A stretch of 64,000 nucleotides of DNA from Trachythela sp. YZ-2020 (lineage: Eukaryota; Cnidaria; Anthozoa; Malacalcyonacea; Clavulariidae): contig JADLSH010000212.1 of NCBI GenBank assembly GCA_016169945.1, positions 466,001 through 530,000 on the forward strand, read 5' to 3'. Of the stretch, positions 42,213-55,045 are shown piece after piece. Every line of letters starts with the position of its first letter. Within the stretch, counting starts at the first letter, position 1. The position numbers and the translations under genes are program-made. The notes under the pieces were generated by a model, which was not told the DNA's origin, made no database searches, and saw only the letters and a program-made list of their open reading frames with translations.

Positions 42213-43400
42213 CTGCGATATAAAGAATTAAATATTTCCAACATATGTCATGTGGATCCCCGCTCACAGTTGTTTTGGAGAGATATACTATTATGTTGGT
42301 TTGCTGTATAATCATGTATTTTGACAATTCACTGGACAGTACAGATGAACACTGATGGAAGCTAAATGCTAAATAAATATGAAATGAAATATCTACAGAT
42401 TGGGAACAAAGACTGTTGTGACATGTTTGTTTAGCATGTGTACTTCTTATATATTATTATTTACAATAATCACAGTGTTGTAATCGCACTGTTGTAATCT
42501 CATCGTTTGGACAAGAAAATAAATCTATACATATACAGTGTGTCATTAGCAATATGAATACATTCAATATTACTATTTGGTCGAGGAATTTTGCATGCAG
42601 TTTGGGCGTCAAGGCAGCACTTTCCTTGCGATAGTAACTACTAGTTATAACAATTTGCTCATAGCTTCGTTGAACTCCATATTGAATTTAAAATTATGCT
42701 AATTATGCTGAATATACCGCAAAACGTCACTTTCCAGAATTTGTAATTGGAAGGTAAATTCTGATTGGTTGAGGGAAAAATAGCAGAAATCGTTCTGGCG
42801 CTCGGTTCAGCAGACGCTTGTTTTTAACAACGTGTGCGAGCAGGCTACCTGTTGTTTCCCTGTTGATAAAAGTTACCGATGGACGCAAAAAGTTAAAATC
42901 TGCCATTTCATCTTCAAAACAAAATTGTTCTCTCCTACAGCCGCCATTTCGTTCCAAAGCAACATACATCCTCCTACCGTCATGCTTAGCGCGAAAACGC
43001 TATAAGAGGAAAGGGTTCTAAGTTCATGTTACGCACACAATAGGGTTAGGGTTTGGGATTGTGTCGGGATTGGGGTCAAGAAATATTCGTGACCCGTAAC
43101 ATGGCCTTATAACCGGGAAAGGTCTATTCAGACCACTGAGCTTAATATATCTGGAGGACGTGCCGCGAGCATTTGCCAGGCAGAAAAGTGAAGTCAAAAA
43201 CATGGCGGATGTTGACGCCATTACCATGACGACTGGTCAGAAATTCTCATGGTAATTACCACTTACCAGGTTCATTTCTGAGCCCGCTACAACATTCACA
43301 CCCCCCTGGTTTTTGCAAAAACAATTTAGCTTTTTGCCGTTAAATCTCGTTGTTTTTGAGTTTCGATATTTCTTTTCGACTTTCAAACATTTCTTTAAAG

Positions 43401-43517
43401 ATGTCCAAGTCGTACACGTTATTGCCGTATGTGAAAGACAACAAAGAAATATCAAACCGCCGAGAGATTTGGGCACAGACGATATTTGAAGCCCGAGCTA
43501 ACGAGTATAAATTTGAG
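43401..43517 (+). CDS. Possible first coding exon, unrecognised
   Basis: ATG at 43401 opens 39 codons (MSKSYTLLPYVKDNKEISNR, then REIWAQTIFEARANEYKFE) ending at a donor GAG|GTAACA in phase 0. The composition looks protein-like, but I cannot name a family or find the next exon. Unspliced, it stops after VTVHKY. Confidence 0.35.
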
Positions 43518-44504
43518 GTAACAGTGCACAAATATTAATCAAATATACCTTATTTCCTTAAGAAAAGAGGCTCATAGCTTGAGTCTTTGTACAATTTATA
43601 GACTGATTGTAGAAAATATATTTTGGTTTATTAAACTCAGTTTCTTCCCTCAAAGCAATGATTGGTGTATTAAACTGCACAGATATTTTTGTATATTATT
43701 AATGAAACTCCACATTTTAGCTTCATACTATTTTATAATGTCTGAGTAAGTTGTATGTATTTTTAGTGCTTGACAACTTATATTTGTGAGTCTCTGTGGG
43801 TAGTATGAATTATAAAGCCATGTTTTTTGTACTAATATCATATATTGACTCTCTGAAGAAATATCAGAAGGAATTGGGATATAAATGGGTAATGGTTATG
43901 TGTTATACTGAAAACACTGTGTTTTACTCTGCCCTGGTAGAACTAACTGTGGTAGAAATAACATATATTGAGACATTTATCGTGTGCTATTGTTAATAAA
44001 AGTTGTGTTGAATGTCATTATGTTTTGTTTCTATGTTTTAACATTTTTTGCTTTGCTACATTAAAAAATACCCATCTAAAAAACTGGCAGATGGGCCTCT
44101 GCCGTCTAACCCCATGCCCATAGTTCTGGTGTCCCTGGAGTTAGGTCACATTCTTTTGTTTTCCTATCAACTAACCCCCCTCTCCCTATTTTCATTTGTT
44201 ATGCCTTTGTCTCCAGAATATATTCCACAATAACACAGTCCTTCTTTCTATAATTGGTAAAACACAGTACAATAAAGCAACATGTTTTGAAATTAAAGAT
44301 ACAAAAGCTCGATCAATTTTTGTTTTATTTTAATTGAAAATTTTAAAATAATAATTATTAATTAACAGAAAATATTAATTTTACTAACCAAACTGTATAA
44401 TCAAGTTATGGTATTATAATTATAACTTTGCAGCCCCAATTGGCCTGTGACTCTGTTCTGCCTTTTCGATCAGCATTTTGATGCCTTGTGCCATTTCTGG
44501 TGGT

Positions 44505-44590
44505 ACCTACAAACTTCCATACGAAGTGCCTTCGCTTGAAACGTCAAAGTTCTTATTGTATTTTTCAGGTAGTTTTACACAACTCAATAA
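44505..44590 (+). repeat. PLE end with diverged type C hammerhead-like motif
   Basis: AACTTCCATACGAAGTGCCT-TCGCTTGAAACGTCAAAGTT, then TTTTTCAGGTAGTTTTACAC. It is a mutated version of the motif at 13147-13186; the core box is broken (CATACGA). Confidence 0.75.
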
Positions 44591-44879
44591 AAGAACAGTC
44601 ATACTGTATTATTATCCTTACACCACAAATATGCATCTATGTTAACTATATGTGTTATTTTATGATACATGACAATATGTAAGATTATTTTTGCTCAAAC
44701 TAGTTCTTTGTATATCACACAGTTGAAGTCATGTATGATATTCTTATAAAGTTACCTTGGCTGTTTTTATACAGTGGTGTGTGAAGAATTACTTACTAAT
44801 GGTAAACTAGAACTCGGTTCAGTTAGCCCCTCAAAGACTGTGTGACACTTTTCTAAATTCGAACACAATAAATTATTAC

Positions 44880-45262
44880 AATTTAAGCGGTTCTTCGACT
44901 AGGTTTTTTATTCCCAGGCCTAGGACAGAATTCGTAAAAAAAAGTTTCAGTTATAGTGGGGCTCATATATGGAATCAGGTAGCGGAAGAGATAAGAACTT
45001 CGGTATCCTATGATTCGTTTTGCAAAAAGCTTTCTTTCTTCGACCATTGTTTTTAGAATTAGCTGTCTTGGTTAAATATATTGTTCAGTTGATTACTTAA
45101 AATACAAGTTATTGCATGTTGGAAATAATTATTACAGTAATATTGAAATAAGTTTTAGTATATAAATTTGTATTTTGTAAATATTAGCACACCTCTTTTG
45201 GAACTCAGCTGTATGTTGAAAAGATTAGTGTGTTTAAATAAAGTTGATCATCATCATCATCA
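44880..45262 (+). pseudogene. LINE 3' end (CR1/L2-like), truncated
   Basis: The frame from about 44905 reads PRPRTEFVKKSFSYSGAHIW, then NQVAEEIRTSVSYDSFCKKL and a stop. This is the conserved C-terminus of L2/CR1-type LINE ORF2 (R-T-x-F-K-S-F-x-Y-S-G-x-x-hydrophobic-W-N). A 3' UTR with the tail (ATC)n follows at 45247-45262. Confidence 0.8.
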
Positions 45263-46917
45263 GTTAGTTCTGGCCGGAACCCATTTCTTGCCAAACTTAA
45301 AATATTAGTGTTACTCCACTACTCCTGCACTTTGAAGATATAATGGCCAGGTCATTCCGGAAATAATCCAAACCCTGGCCAACTATTGAAGAAATATCTG
45401 CCATCAAAAGCAGGAGTAGATAAATCCATCTCTATATAGTAGTGGGATATCTGTTTAATAGGACATCAATCAACTGACTTTTATGAGGGTGCTGAAATGG
45501 TTGATTGTGCACAACCCCTAAATCTCCATCAATAAATACTACAATATCCAACTGTACAGTAGGTGATTGCCACTACCAAAAGCCTGGAAGAACTAGCGAC
45601 TTTGACAATGACAACTTGTCAGTAGATGGCTATGGTAATTGTAAAGATTCTGACATCATAATCTGTATTATATGAAAGATCATTGTAAAAGACCACCAAG
45701 TACAATTAATTCAATATATATTAACTTTTAAAACTTAGTTAATGCAATAAAAACACAAAGGCCCAAGAATCGCAAGTGCTGCAATAAAACGGCCATTCAA
45801 AAACGTTTTGGCCATTCAAAACATTCAAAACATTTGATTGTATAATTTATTGATCTATTTGGCATATTTACTGTTTATATTAACATATGTTTTTGACATA
45901 GTATATAATTCACACATTTACAAGCTATAAATATTTCTTACCGGTGAGAAAATATTATTCCTTTAACAAAAAGCCAATCTTTCCTCGCCGACGTTGTGAA
46001 ACAAGCAAAATGGGAGAGCAAATCGCGATTGGTCACGATTTGTTTAAAGCTTAGAATCACGGTTGGTCAGTGGCAATTACCATGGGAATTTCGGACCAGT
46101 TCTCATGGAGATGGCGTTAAATCCGTCATGTTTTTGGCTTCACTTTACATTGCCGTGCACTTCCTCCTTGGTCAAATTCCCCACCGTGTGGGTGAAAACC
46201 ATCGTCAAATTCCCACGGTGCGGGTTAAAAAACATAGAAAAATACCCATCTGCCTCGTAAGATTCCCATATATAAAATATTAATGTGTGTGTGAAAAGGA
46301 CCAGGACTTTAAATGTATTTTGTTTGAATGAAATACATGTAGTGTATTACTTTTACCATTTTAACAACTGGAACATAAAGTTCTCCAACAAAACAAACCA
46401 AACATTTTGTTCATATACATGCATGTATACTTGTTGTCCACACTTTTCAAGCTGCATCTCATGCAGAGGGTTCTAGATGGTGACAGCCGTTCTTGTTTGA
46501 CATCACGAACGTGAAATTGGATTGACTACCGTTCTTGATTTCAAGCAACAACTGCTGACACCATAATCAAAGGCTAAGTTATGTACGCATATTACAGCTG
46601 TTCTATAAACATCCCTGGTGCGGTTCCAAACTTTATAAAGGCATTTTTAAGCAAGGACTTTAAGCAATAATTTTTCACATTTCCACGTGAAAACTTCTCA
46701 AGCCAGTAAAATTTGTCAATTTTATCAAAATTTGTCAAAACGAGTCAAATGCCCGACGGGGTGGGAACAGTTTCGCGTCAAATTCCCGCCTGTGCGGAAT
46801 TAAACTCTGGTCAAATCCTGGGGGTTCGCCCGGAGGGCGGATGATCGCAGTTGGAATTGACTGATACATAAATAAAATATTGTAATCAAAAGAGTCGACA
46901 TGGAGCAGTGAAGAATG
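45263..46917. other. No gene assigned
   Basis: Apart from the inverted-repeat arm at 46061-46167, I see nothing coding. The CAAATTCCC-type phrase recurs at 46176, 46207 and 46779. Confidence 0.4.
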
Positions 46918-47154
46918 TTAATTTATCGAAGGAAATGTTGTAATTAAGTAATTAACTGTATATTTTTGTCCTTGGGCACTGTTGCATCTAAAATCTTGAA
47001 TTATGCAGGTCGTTGTCTTTCTACTATCAAAATATAGCAGTTTAGCGCTCGTAAGTTCGGCCAAGCTGAAACAATGGGTGAAATTTTGGGTAGTCCAATC
47101 TAAAACTAAAACATGGCTGGAGCTTTGACGATAAAAGGAAAATCCAGGAAACAC
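46918..47154 (-). other. Unrecognised open frame
   Basis: A minus-strand frame of 78 codons with FSFYRQSSSHVLVLDWTTQN and CIIQDFRCNSAQGQK. No family is recognised and it is short enough to be chance. Recorded because it shares the strand of the frame at 47547-47906. Confidence 0.2.
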
Positions 47155-47546
47155 TAAAGTACTTCTAAATCAACAAACATCTTGTAAATCAAAGGAATAT
47201 CAAACGAAGCTTGACGTTCTTAACTGAATTTTTTTTTAATATAATATGGTAAGAATCTTCACTTGAATTGTACAGTAAGCACAATTTTTGTCAAAAGTTG
47301 GATCAGGCTGCTGTACTGGTTCAACCTTTTAATGGACTGTTCTTATGAACCAGACAGGCCCGGCAAAGTGAGCAAGCCTGGCTTGCCATGTCAGTTTGTC
47401 ATTTTCCTCACATCACATGAGGCAAGCACAACCTGTGACATGGGATCTCGTCATTTATGCAGGCACTCTGCGAGCCAGGCTGGCCCCAGCCTATAGGAAT
47501 ACCATCCTGAAAATATACAGAAAAAGTATATGACAGGATCTTCATA

Positions 47547-47940
47547 CTAGTGAGTTAGCCTGGTTGGTGAGCTCAGCCAATCCAGCTCCATTGAACAACC
47601 TGTAAGCTTCATACTTAACATACTCCTGCTCATTTCTACAAGTGATGAAGCACTTTGAAGATAGGGGCATATATAACACCCTTCTTGTAGCTTGCTCAAA
47701 ATCTTTTGCAATATTGGACTGTGGCTACAATCTTGGACATAACTGACTAAAACTACTTTACCTCTATACACAATTTTCATACCCTCATAATAATTTCCCT
47801 GTAAAATCATGTTGCACTTCTTAAGCCCCAGCGCTCCCCAGTCAATATTGAACTTATATGGTAAATTACCAAAAGTTGTTTCAACGACATCGTTAACAAC
47901 ACTCAACTGGGGAAGTGGGTGTGACGAAGTTTGTTTTGTG
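47547..47940 (-). CDS. Unrecognised ORF or exon in 14.6 kb element
   Basis: A minus-strand frame open from about 47940 to 47547: SVVNDVVETTFGNLPYKFNI, DWGALGLKKCNMILQGNYYE, KIVYRGKVVLVSYVQDCSHS and LQEGCYICPYLQSASSLVEM. The composition looks coding (spaced hydrophobics, CYIC pair). No domain is recognised. It may be part of a further gene of the large element. Confidence 0.35.
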
Positions 47941-49638
47941 AATGTATACTAACTTTGCAATATTGTGAGGAATGGTCTCAATAATTATGTCAAAGATTGT
48001 ACCTACCTTCTTTGTGTCTACCCACCTTGTATGTGTCTACCCTGGATGTACCTTGGTATATAGTACTATGCATTAATATAATTCCAGCACTGCACAGTTG
48101 CCACAATTTATTAACAATGACACAATTTGTATTATAATGGTGTTAGAAATTATTTTGTCACTACATTATTTTCAGAATGGGCTTTTTTGTACGATTACAA
48201 TATTTCTCTGTACCATGGGCAAGTTCCCATGCAGTGGTCATGACCTGGTCCTGCCTGTTCCTGACCTGGCTAGGTCCTGACCAACAACTATGGAACCAGC
48301 TTGGCTATATTTTATGGGAAGCTGTGATTTGTTTTATGCTGTTGTTGTTGAAAAAACATTGAAGATTATTCCTGTAAATTATTATGTGAATTTGCCCTCT
48401 GTACAATTGACCCCTGCTTATAAGCCAACAAACTGTATATAGAAAATATCCAAACATACATGGTGCACTTATTACCAATGTGTATGACTAATTTGTTTTA
48501 TATTATTAAATAATACAAGTATGCAGGCTAGAATACAAGCAGGTTTGTAAACAAAGACTCTGATTGGCTACTAGCAAGAAAGAAGCCAAGAAAATGCTCC
48601 GAGCAATTGGATTGGAGCTTTCTTTTTGCTGCTAGCCAATCAGAAGCTTTGTTTACCAACCTGGTTGTGAATTTCAATTTGCAATTTGTTCGCGTCGGTT
48701 GCAAATTTATCAGAGCAACCTCCCAATCAAAATTGCAATATTGTGTGACAATATTGCAATGTTGCTCACCAGTGGCGTAGGAACCGGAAGGGGCACAGGG
48801 GGCACGTGCCCCCCCTCCCAAGTTTTTTTCAAAGTGCCATTTTCTCCAGCTAAGACAATGGAAAAAGTGCCCTTTTCTAATAGAAGAGCGTGCTCTTAAG
48901 ACAAAGTGCTCCGCCAACTTGAAGTTGCTTCCTACGCCTATGTTGCTCACAACAGAACATCGGATTTGACTGTGACAATGCCCGCTAAAGCAACCAAATA
49001 TATTTTTATCCATACATTGATATACAACGTGACTAAGATTAAGATTGTAAGGATAATTCTTGTAGTACATGGTTAGATAGAGATTATTGCAGCTTAAATA
49101 TAATTTTGTAGTGCTACTTGTATTTACTAATTATAAGATGATCAAGATTAGGCTGCTAAATACCAACTGCTTTTTCAAAGGAATATAGATCAAATATTCT
49201 GTTATTCATAATCAAATTAAAAAGTTGCGATAAAGTATAACGATTTTCAAAACCAAGCATATTTCCAAAATAGAGCAAATAGAAATTTTAATTTCATACT
49301 AACATATGTAGGCTTTAAGTTGTATTTCGCCTTTTGTACATTTATAAAACAGTAAAAACTTAATAGTACCTTTCTTTATATTTTCCTTATAATATTACAG
49401 AAGATTATTCACCTTATCACTGCTAAAATTACTCTAAAATACAAAAACAATATTCGCACACTCCTAAACGGCAGTCATCTTGTATAATATAGTATAATTA
49501 CCCGGTTAATAATTTATTGGTGTATTATTGCGACATTCCATTCCGTATCAACGACCAATCATATTCACTTCCGGTTATGGATTATCCCAGAACTTTCGAT
49601 TCTTTCCAAAGGATGGCAGGCTCGGGGGACGAGATTGC
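47941..49638. other. No gene assigned; scattered repeat pieces
   Basis: Contains CAGTGGCGTAGGAACCGGAA and GGGGGCACGTGCCCCCC around 48773-48818, a GC-rich patch that looks like the end of an interspersed repeat. Frames across it are not recognisable proteins. Confidence 0.4.
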
Positions 49639-49825
49639 ATATGGCGGAGAAATTTCATTGCAATTGATCAATGTATAGAAGTAAGATTCTGATTGGTTGA
49701 TAGATAATGATATACGAAGGCATCTCGCGCGAAGCGGCGGAAACTACAGTCTGGCACAGGCGATACCACTTGTTCTCACGTGAGAAATATGTGTATTACC
49801 CGTTGAGGTGTTTGCTAAACGGGTG
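49639..49825 (-). repeat. Right terminal inverted repeat of 14.6 kb element
   Basis: Reverse complement of 35219-35406 with about a dozen substitutions, ending GTTTGCTAAACGGGTG at 49825. Confidence 0.92.
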
Positions 49826-49869
49826 CATCTCTATGTTAGTTTTACTGAGTTCTTTTCAACACTGTAGGT

Positions 49870-50160
49870 TATTTATTTGAAATCTGCTTTTGTGTTTGCA
49901 TGTTGTGTTGCATTATTAAGGTCGGAAGTTACATCTAAAAAGTTTACTATTTTTAAGTTTGTCTCAGCTGTGATTTTTAGGTCAAATTGTTCAAAATCTT
50001 GTGGTGTTCTATTCTCGTTTTATCTGCTGAACGTGCTTGCCTTTTATAATTGCCAATCCGTCTTCGCTATTCAGGCCAATATTTTCTTTGTAAAAATTTT
50101 TTTTCCTGATTGTTTTAAAATGAAAAGGCCTACAATTCGCCAACTTCAGCACCGTTCATA
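49870..50160 (-). pseudogene. PLE reverse transcriptase fragment
   Basis: Minus-strand reading from 50160, in alternating frames: NGAEVGEL, FILKQSGKKI, then QDFEQFDLKITAETNLKIVN and FLDVTSDLNNATQH. The last two are the conserved segment following the RT active site in YIGMT-type PLEs; compare the remains at 16950-17060. Heavily frameshifted. Confidence 0.7.
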
Positions 50161-50319
50161 GCTACCCATGGTAACGTCAAGTAGACAGTTGCTTTTTCTC
50201 TTTATGCAAGGTTTTCCGTCATTGAAAAGGGGTGATTTTCTTACGATGAGACAGATGGCTCTAGTTTCACATTCGCAGCTCTACACTCACATTCGAATGT
50301 AGAGCCAGGAAATTTTCAT

Positions 50320-51180
50320 AATAAAACCGCAATAACGTCGGAATGGTTTAAGCAATGGAGAAAATATTCAATGCCGTTCTTCATTAATATTAAGTGAATC
50401 GAACAAAATAATTTAGACATTTGTTGCTTATCAGTTTTTCTCTGGAGGCCTCGCAGAATATAATGCGCGGATCGAATGTAGAGCCAGAGTCATCAACTTC
50501 ACGGAAGAACTCTACCTTGTATCTCAAGAACGAAAGAATTTACAATAAAATCGTTCAATGCCATTCGCATTAACTTTAAAAGTATGAAATAAAGAAGTCT
50601 AGAAATTTGTATCTTGTAAAGTTTTCTCTCGAGGCCTTGCAGACGGTTTGTTGTTGTACGACGTCAAAATGCCGTCGTGCGCAAGCAGACATCCAAATAA
50701 AGAAATAAAATCGATATATTTTTAAAACGGCTGAATGAATCGCAATATAGTTTAATGCCGTTCTTTCAGGCAATCCTTGTTCGGTATCCTTCTGTAGGCA
50801 TCGCAGAAGATACGTGTCATTATACGCCGCCATGTGTAAATTTGAAAGACCTAGACTCTTGTCACGGACATAATGTGGTATTTCTCCAAACGGCGAGACA
50901 TAGTCCTTAACGGTTTCATGCCGTTCTTGATTAATATCAAAGCAATAAATTCTATAATTTTTCGACCTTCCACGTCATTCTGTCTTGCATAACATGTCTT
51001 GTCTAAGCGCGTCAACTTGCCGCAAACTCTAAACAGAGGGAAGACCTTCGCATACGAAACAGGATATCTCGTCAACGCAAACCTGTTCTGCTATAATATT
51101 TCATGCCGTTCTTCGTTAGTACCAGTAGCACTAAATTATTCAAAATTCATTGATCTTAGTTTTCAGTGTAGAGCGAACAA
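50320..51180. repeat. Eroded tandem repeat, ~165-195 bp period
   Basis: ATGCCGTTCTTCATTAATAT-like boxes recur at 50372, 50558, 50753, 50918 and 51103. GAGGCCTCGCAGA-like boxes recur at 50446, 50632 and 50799. The spacing and order are regular, but identity between units is low, so the array is old. No function is evident. Confidence 0.6.
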
Positions 51181-51189
51181 AAGCCAATA

Positions 51190-53690
51190 AATCGCGGTAC
51201 ACCCCTATCCATAATCACGAAAGTGAATTTGAAACAAAGCCTGTTGGAGAAAGCAACGACCACGTTGACCAGCTATACAGGCGAGTCTTTGTCAGTCGTG
51301 GGGCAATGTAATTTAAAATGTAACAACACAACACTGAAATTTTTCGTGGTGAAAACAGAACAAGTTCCCATTATTGGTTTGAAAGCGTCTCAAGGTCACA
51401 ACTTGATCAAGATCGTTATGAATGTGAACAATTTGAGTGGCTAACCAACCAAAAATATTCCTGATAAATTTCCTAAAGTGTCTCAAACAACCTTACCACA
51501 TCAAAGTTGACACCATTAGTCAGTCTATTAAGAAGCACACCAGATGCGCTAATAGAGAAGCTAAAGAAATCGTTAGACGAAATGGAAGAAAATGGAGTCG
51601 TTGAGAGAGTCGAGTGCCCAACTGAGTGTGTAAATTCCACTGTGATAGTAGAGAAACCGAACAGTGAGACACTACGAATTTGCCTTGGTCCAAGACCATT
51701 GAATGAAGCGATTCAACGAGAACACTTCAAAATGCCAACAATCGAAGATATTAAGAAGCGTGTGGCAGGAGCTAAAATATTTTCCAAGTTGGATGCAAAT
51801 CACGGCCATTGGCAAATTCCACTAGACGAAGAGAGTTGATTGTTGACCACATTCAACACACCATTTGGCCGCTACTGTTATAAAGGAATGCCTTTTGGAA
51901 TCAAGTCGGCTCAAGAAGTATTCCAAAAAAAAATGTGTCAAGCTTTTGGAGATTTAGAGTTTGTGGAAACAAATGTGGATGATATTTTAGACTAAGCCGA
52001 TTAGAGAGCTAATAAGAATCGATGTGGAGTTCCAAAGGGGCAGTGAACAAGATAAAGCATTCCAAGAAGTGAAAGATATCCTAACGAAAGCTCCAGTTTT
52101 AGCGTATTATGACGTGAAGAAGTCTGTGACGGTGACCTGTGATGCTTCAAAATATGGCCTCGGAGCAGCATTACTCCAGGAAACAAGCCAGTCGCGTTCG
52201 CATCAAGAGCCTTAACCGATGTGGAAACTCGATACGCCCATATCGAAAAGGAACTGTTGGCGGTGGTATTTGTGTTTGTGAAATTCAACCATGCAGGATG
52301 TGTAGAAGTTGAAACCGATCATAAACCACTGGTGTCGATTGTAAAGAAACCGCCTCGGCTTCAGAGAATATTGTTGCGGCTGCGACGATACGAGTTCAAG
52401 ATGAAGTACAGGCCTGGAAAAGAAAGGATCATCGCTGATACACTTTCCCGAGCCTATCTTACCGATCAAGACATAGGTAATAACCATATGAACGAGGAGT
52501 TAGAAGGCTATGTGCATACGGAAATTAGCAGAATCTCATTATCCGAAGAAGGGTTGAAACAAATCAGGAAAGAAAATGCAAGTGATAAGACGATGCAGAC
52601 ACTCACGTAAACAATTTGTACAGGATGGCAAGAAACAAGAAAGCAAGTACCCAGCGAAATCCAAGGCTTCTGGAACTATCGTGACTAACTTTCAGAAGTA
52701 GCGGAAATCCTACTGAAGCAAGACAAGATCATTATAACCCCAAACTTGAGAGAAAAGATGTTAGAGAAAATACACACGTTGTAAAACGTGTCAAGAGTAC
52801 CACATATCTAATCCGAAAGAACCCACGGAGCATGCTCCAATACCGTCGAGACCATGGAAAATGGGGGCGACCGATCAGTTTCAATGGGAGCAGAATAACT
52901 ACATGGTTGTGGTAGATTATTATTTGCGGTACATCGAGGTTGCTAAATTGGAAAACAGCACCGGCAAAACCATTGTGAATCATACGAAGCCCATATTTGC
53001 GAGGCGTGGTATTGCGGATGTCGTCAGAAGTGACAATGGTCCTCAGTACACAGCTACGGAGTACAAGCAGTCCGCACAAGATTGGAATTTTGAACATCAG
53101 AAAGCAGTTCAAATTGTAAAGAGATTGTTGTTCAAAGCGAAACAAGATGGCAAAGATCCGTACCTCAGTCTGTTAGAATATCGCAATACGCCCATAGATA
53201 ATGTAGCCTTACCAGCACAAATTCTGATGATTTGCGTTCTCATTTACCAACTACTCAAAGTCAACTAAAGCCACAAGTTGTTGATTCGGAGAAAATGGAA
53301 AAGAAGCTTGAAGAGAAGAAGAGTAAACAGAAACAGTATTATGATAAAGGATCCAGCAAACTTTCGAGATTGGGAGAATGAGAAACAGTACGAGCACAAT
53401 TGAAGTCAAAGTGGAAACCAGCGGTAGTTAAAGAAAAACTGCAAACACCTAGATCGTACACCGTGCAAATGTATAATGGTCAAAGGGGTAGAAGAAACCG
53501 ACAGCATAATTATTAGGAAACAGAAAACACAGAATTCCAATATCTCAAATTCGACGGGACCAATTGAAGACTTCGAGTTCGATGTCAAGAGAACAGACAA
53601 GGAAGATCAAGTGCAAGAGCAGCATTACAAGACTAGAAGTGGACGATTAAGTAAACTTTCGGATACATTTCAGGCGCGATAAGTATAATT
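51190..53690 (+). pseudogene. Ty3/Gypsy retrotransposon pol, degenerate
   Basis: Remnants of gag-pol in the order protease end, RT, RNase H, integrase. 51223-51440: LTSYTGESLSVVGQCNLKCN (end of protease). 51507-51995: GVVERVECPTECVNSTVIVE, FSKLDANHGHWQIPLDEES (stop), LLTTFNTPFGRYCYKGMPFG and NVDDILD (RT active-site box with Asn where Tyr or Phe precedes VDD). The thumb is deleted. 52024-52610: VTVTCDASKYGLGAALLQE, TRYAHIEKELLAVVFVFVKF and CVEVETDHKPLVSIVKK (RNase H). 52780-53250: CKTCQEYH, ATDQFQW, VVVDYYLRYIEV and RSDNGPQYTATEYKQSAQDW (integrase core with two Asp; the region of the catalytic Glu is deleted). 53290-53682: tail. No LTRs were found. Stops and deletions make it inactive. Confidence 0.88.
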
Positions 53691-54064
53691 AGAAGCTAAC
53701 ATTTTGAGCTATGATGCAGTCAATCTAATATTATAGTAAATACATATTATTGATTATCTACATTATCAAGTATAACAAAAATTATTCTAAATTTAGTATT
53801 TAATTAAATAATATTAAAATTAGGAGACTATGTTCAAACATTTATAGATACAATTTAGTTTTGAATTAGGAACATTAGAACATCATATACGAGAAAAAAC
53901 TTGTAGTATATTCAGTTAATTTGATTATTCAAATTAGGTACTTGTATTTAAGTATAGAGTTTGTAAACAATATTGTTAGTTATAATAAAATAGTCCGACA
54001 CATAACATTACAAAAGATTGCTTTAATTTTTCAGGATCTCAATTGCATTCGTCAATCTGCTCCA
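53691..54064. other. No gene seen
   Basis: AT-rich sequence between the Gypsy remnant and element C. Confidence 0.5.
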
Positions 54065-55045
54065 CACAGTAATTTTTTCGGGGCCATTTTGGCCCCAAAA
54101 ATGGGGCCAAAATTTTGACCCTGAGATGGCCCCTTTTAGTGGGGCTGTTTTGGCCCCAAAATGGGGGCCAATATTACAGCCCTTGATGGGGCCAAAACAG
54201 CCCCATTAAAAGGGCCAAAACAGCCCCATTAAAAGGGCCAAAACAGCCCCATTAAAAGGGCCAATTTTAGTGGGGCTGTTTTGGCCCAAAAAATGGGGCC
54301 AACATTTTGACCCTAAAACGGCCCCTTTTAGTGGGGCTGTTTTGACCCCAAACTGGGGCCAAATTTACAGCCCTCTTGATGGGCCAAAACAGTCCCAGCT
54401 TTGGCCCCATCAAAGGGCCAATTTAGCTTTCGTTGAGGTTATTTTCGTTCGTAATATATAATAATAATAACTTCAAATAAAGCTAAATTGACCCTTGTTA
54501 ATAGGAACTAAAATTGGTGAAGATAAAATATAATAGTGAGTTACACAACAATTTAAAAGTTAAAAAATATATATTTATAAGTTTGACATTAATCTTAGTT
54601 TACACACACATATATACATGCAAGTTAACAGTGGCAAAACTAACAATGGCAAACTAGCATGCATGCATGCTATGCAATGCAAATTTTAAATTATTTGTGT
54701 TATTCAAAACTTACAAAACTTAATCTATTGCCTTAAACTCGATGCAGATTTACTAGCATTTGATTGCATGACCAGTAATTGCCATCGCAGCTAATAGAAC
54801 TCATCATATATGGTTTGGAAACTCCATGAAGTACATTATAACTCAGTATCTATATTATTGTCCAGGTTTCTGCTAGAATGTGATTTTATCACATCCAACC
54901 AACCAATAGTAATGTCGAAACTAAAAAATCACATTCTTGCATAAACATAAACTAATGAGTTATATTGTACTTTGCAAGTTGATGGTAGTCAATACCCATT
55001 TACCCCATATTTTAAAATACATGTATCTTGTCAGATGGCTATATG

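Larger units (their letters stand above)
40845..42845. mobile_element. Nested inverted-repeat element (about 2 kb)
   Basis: Left arm 40845-40933 (TCTGCTCGCAGACGTTGTT, a 21-bp interruption, then CGTCTGCTGAACCGAGCGCC-AGAACGAG-TTCTGCTATTTT). The right arm 42776-42845 is its reverse complement. The arms enclose a plus-strand ORF (41039-41590) and a 600 bp foldback (41607-42212). It could be a separate transposon inside the larger one or an internal duplication. Confidence 0.65.
43154..46167. mobile_element. Second nested inverted-repeat element (about 3 kb)
   Basis: Left arm 43154-43270 (AAAGTGAAGTCAAAAACATG, TTACCATGACGACTGGTCAG, TCATGGTAATTACCA). The right arm 46061-46167 is its diverged reverse complement. 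The enclosed part holds a possible first exon (43401-43517), a PLE end, and a LINE relic. Arm identity is roughly 75-80% by eye. Confidence 0.6.

Noticed and set aside
43040..43070. Telomere-like GGGTTAGGGTTTGGG
   Set aside because: Only about two imperfect units, no array, in the middle of a transposon.
49877..50161. Plus-strand secreted or membrane protein with a signal-like start
   Set aside because: It is the antisense of a PLE reverse-transcriptase fragment.
51190..53690. Complete LTR retrotransposon
   Set aside because: I found no matching LTRs, and internal deletions remove the RT thumb and part of the integrase.
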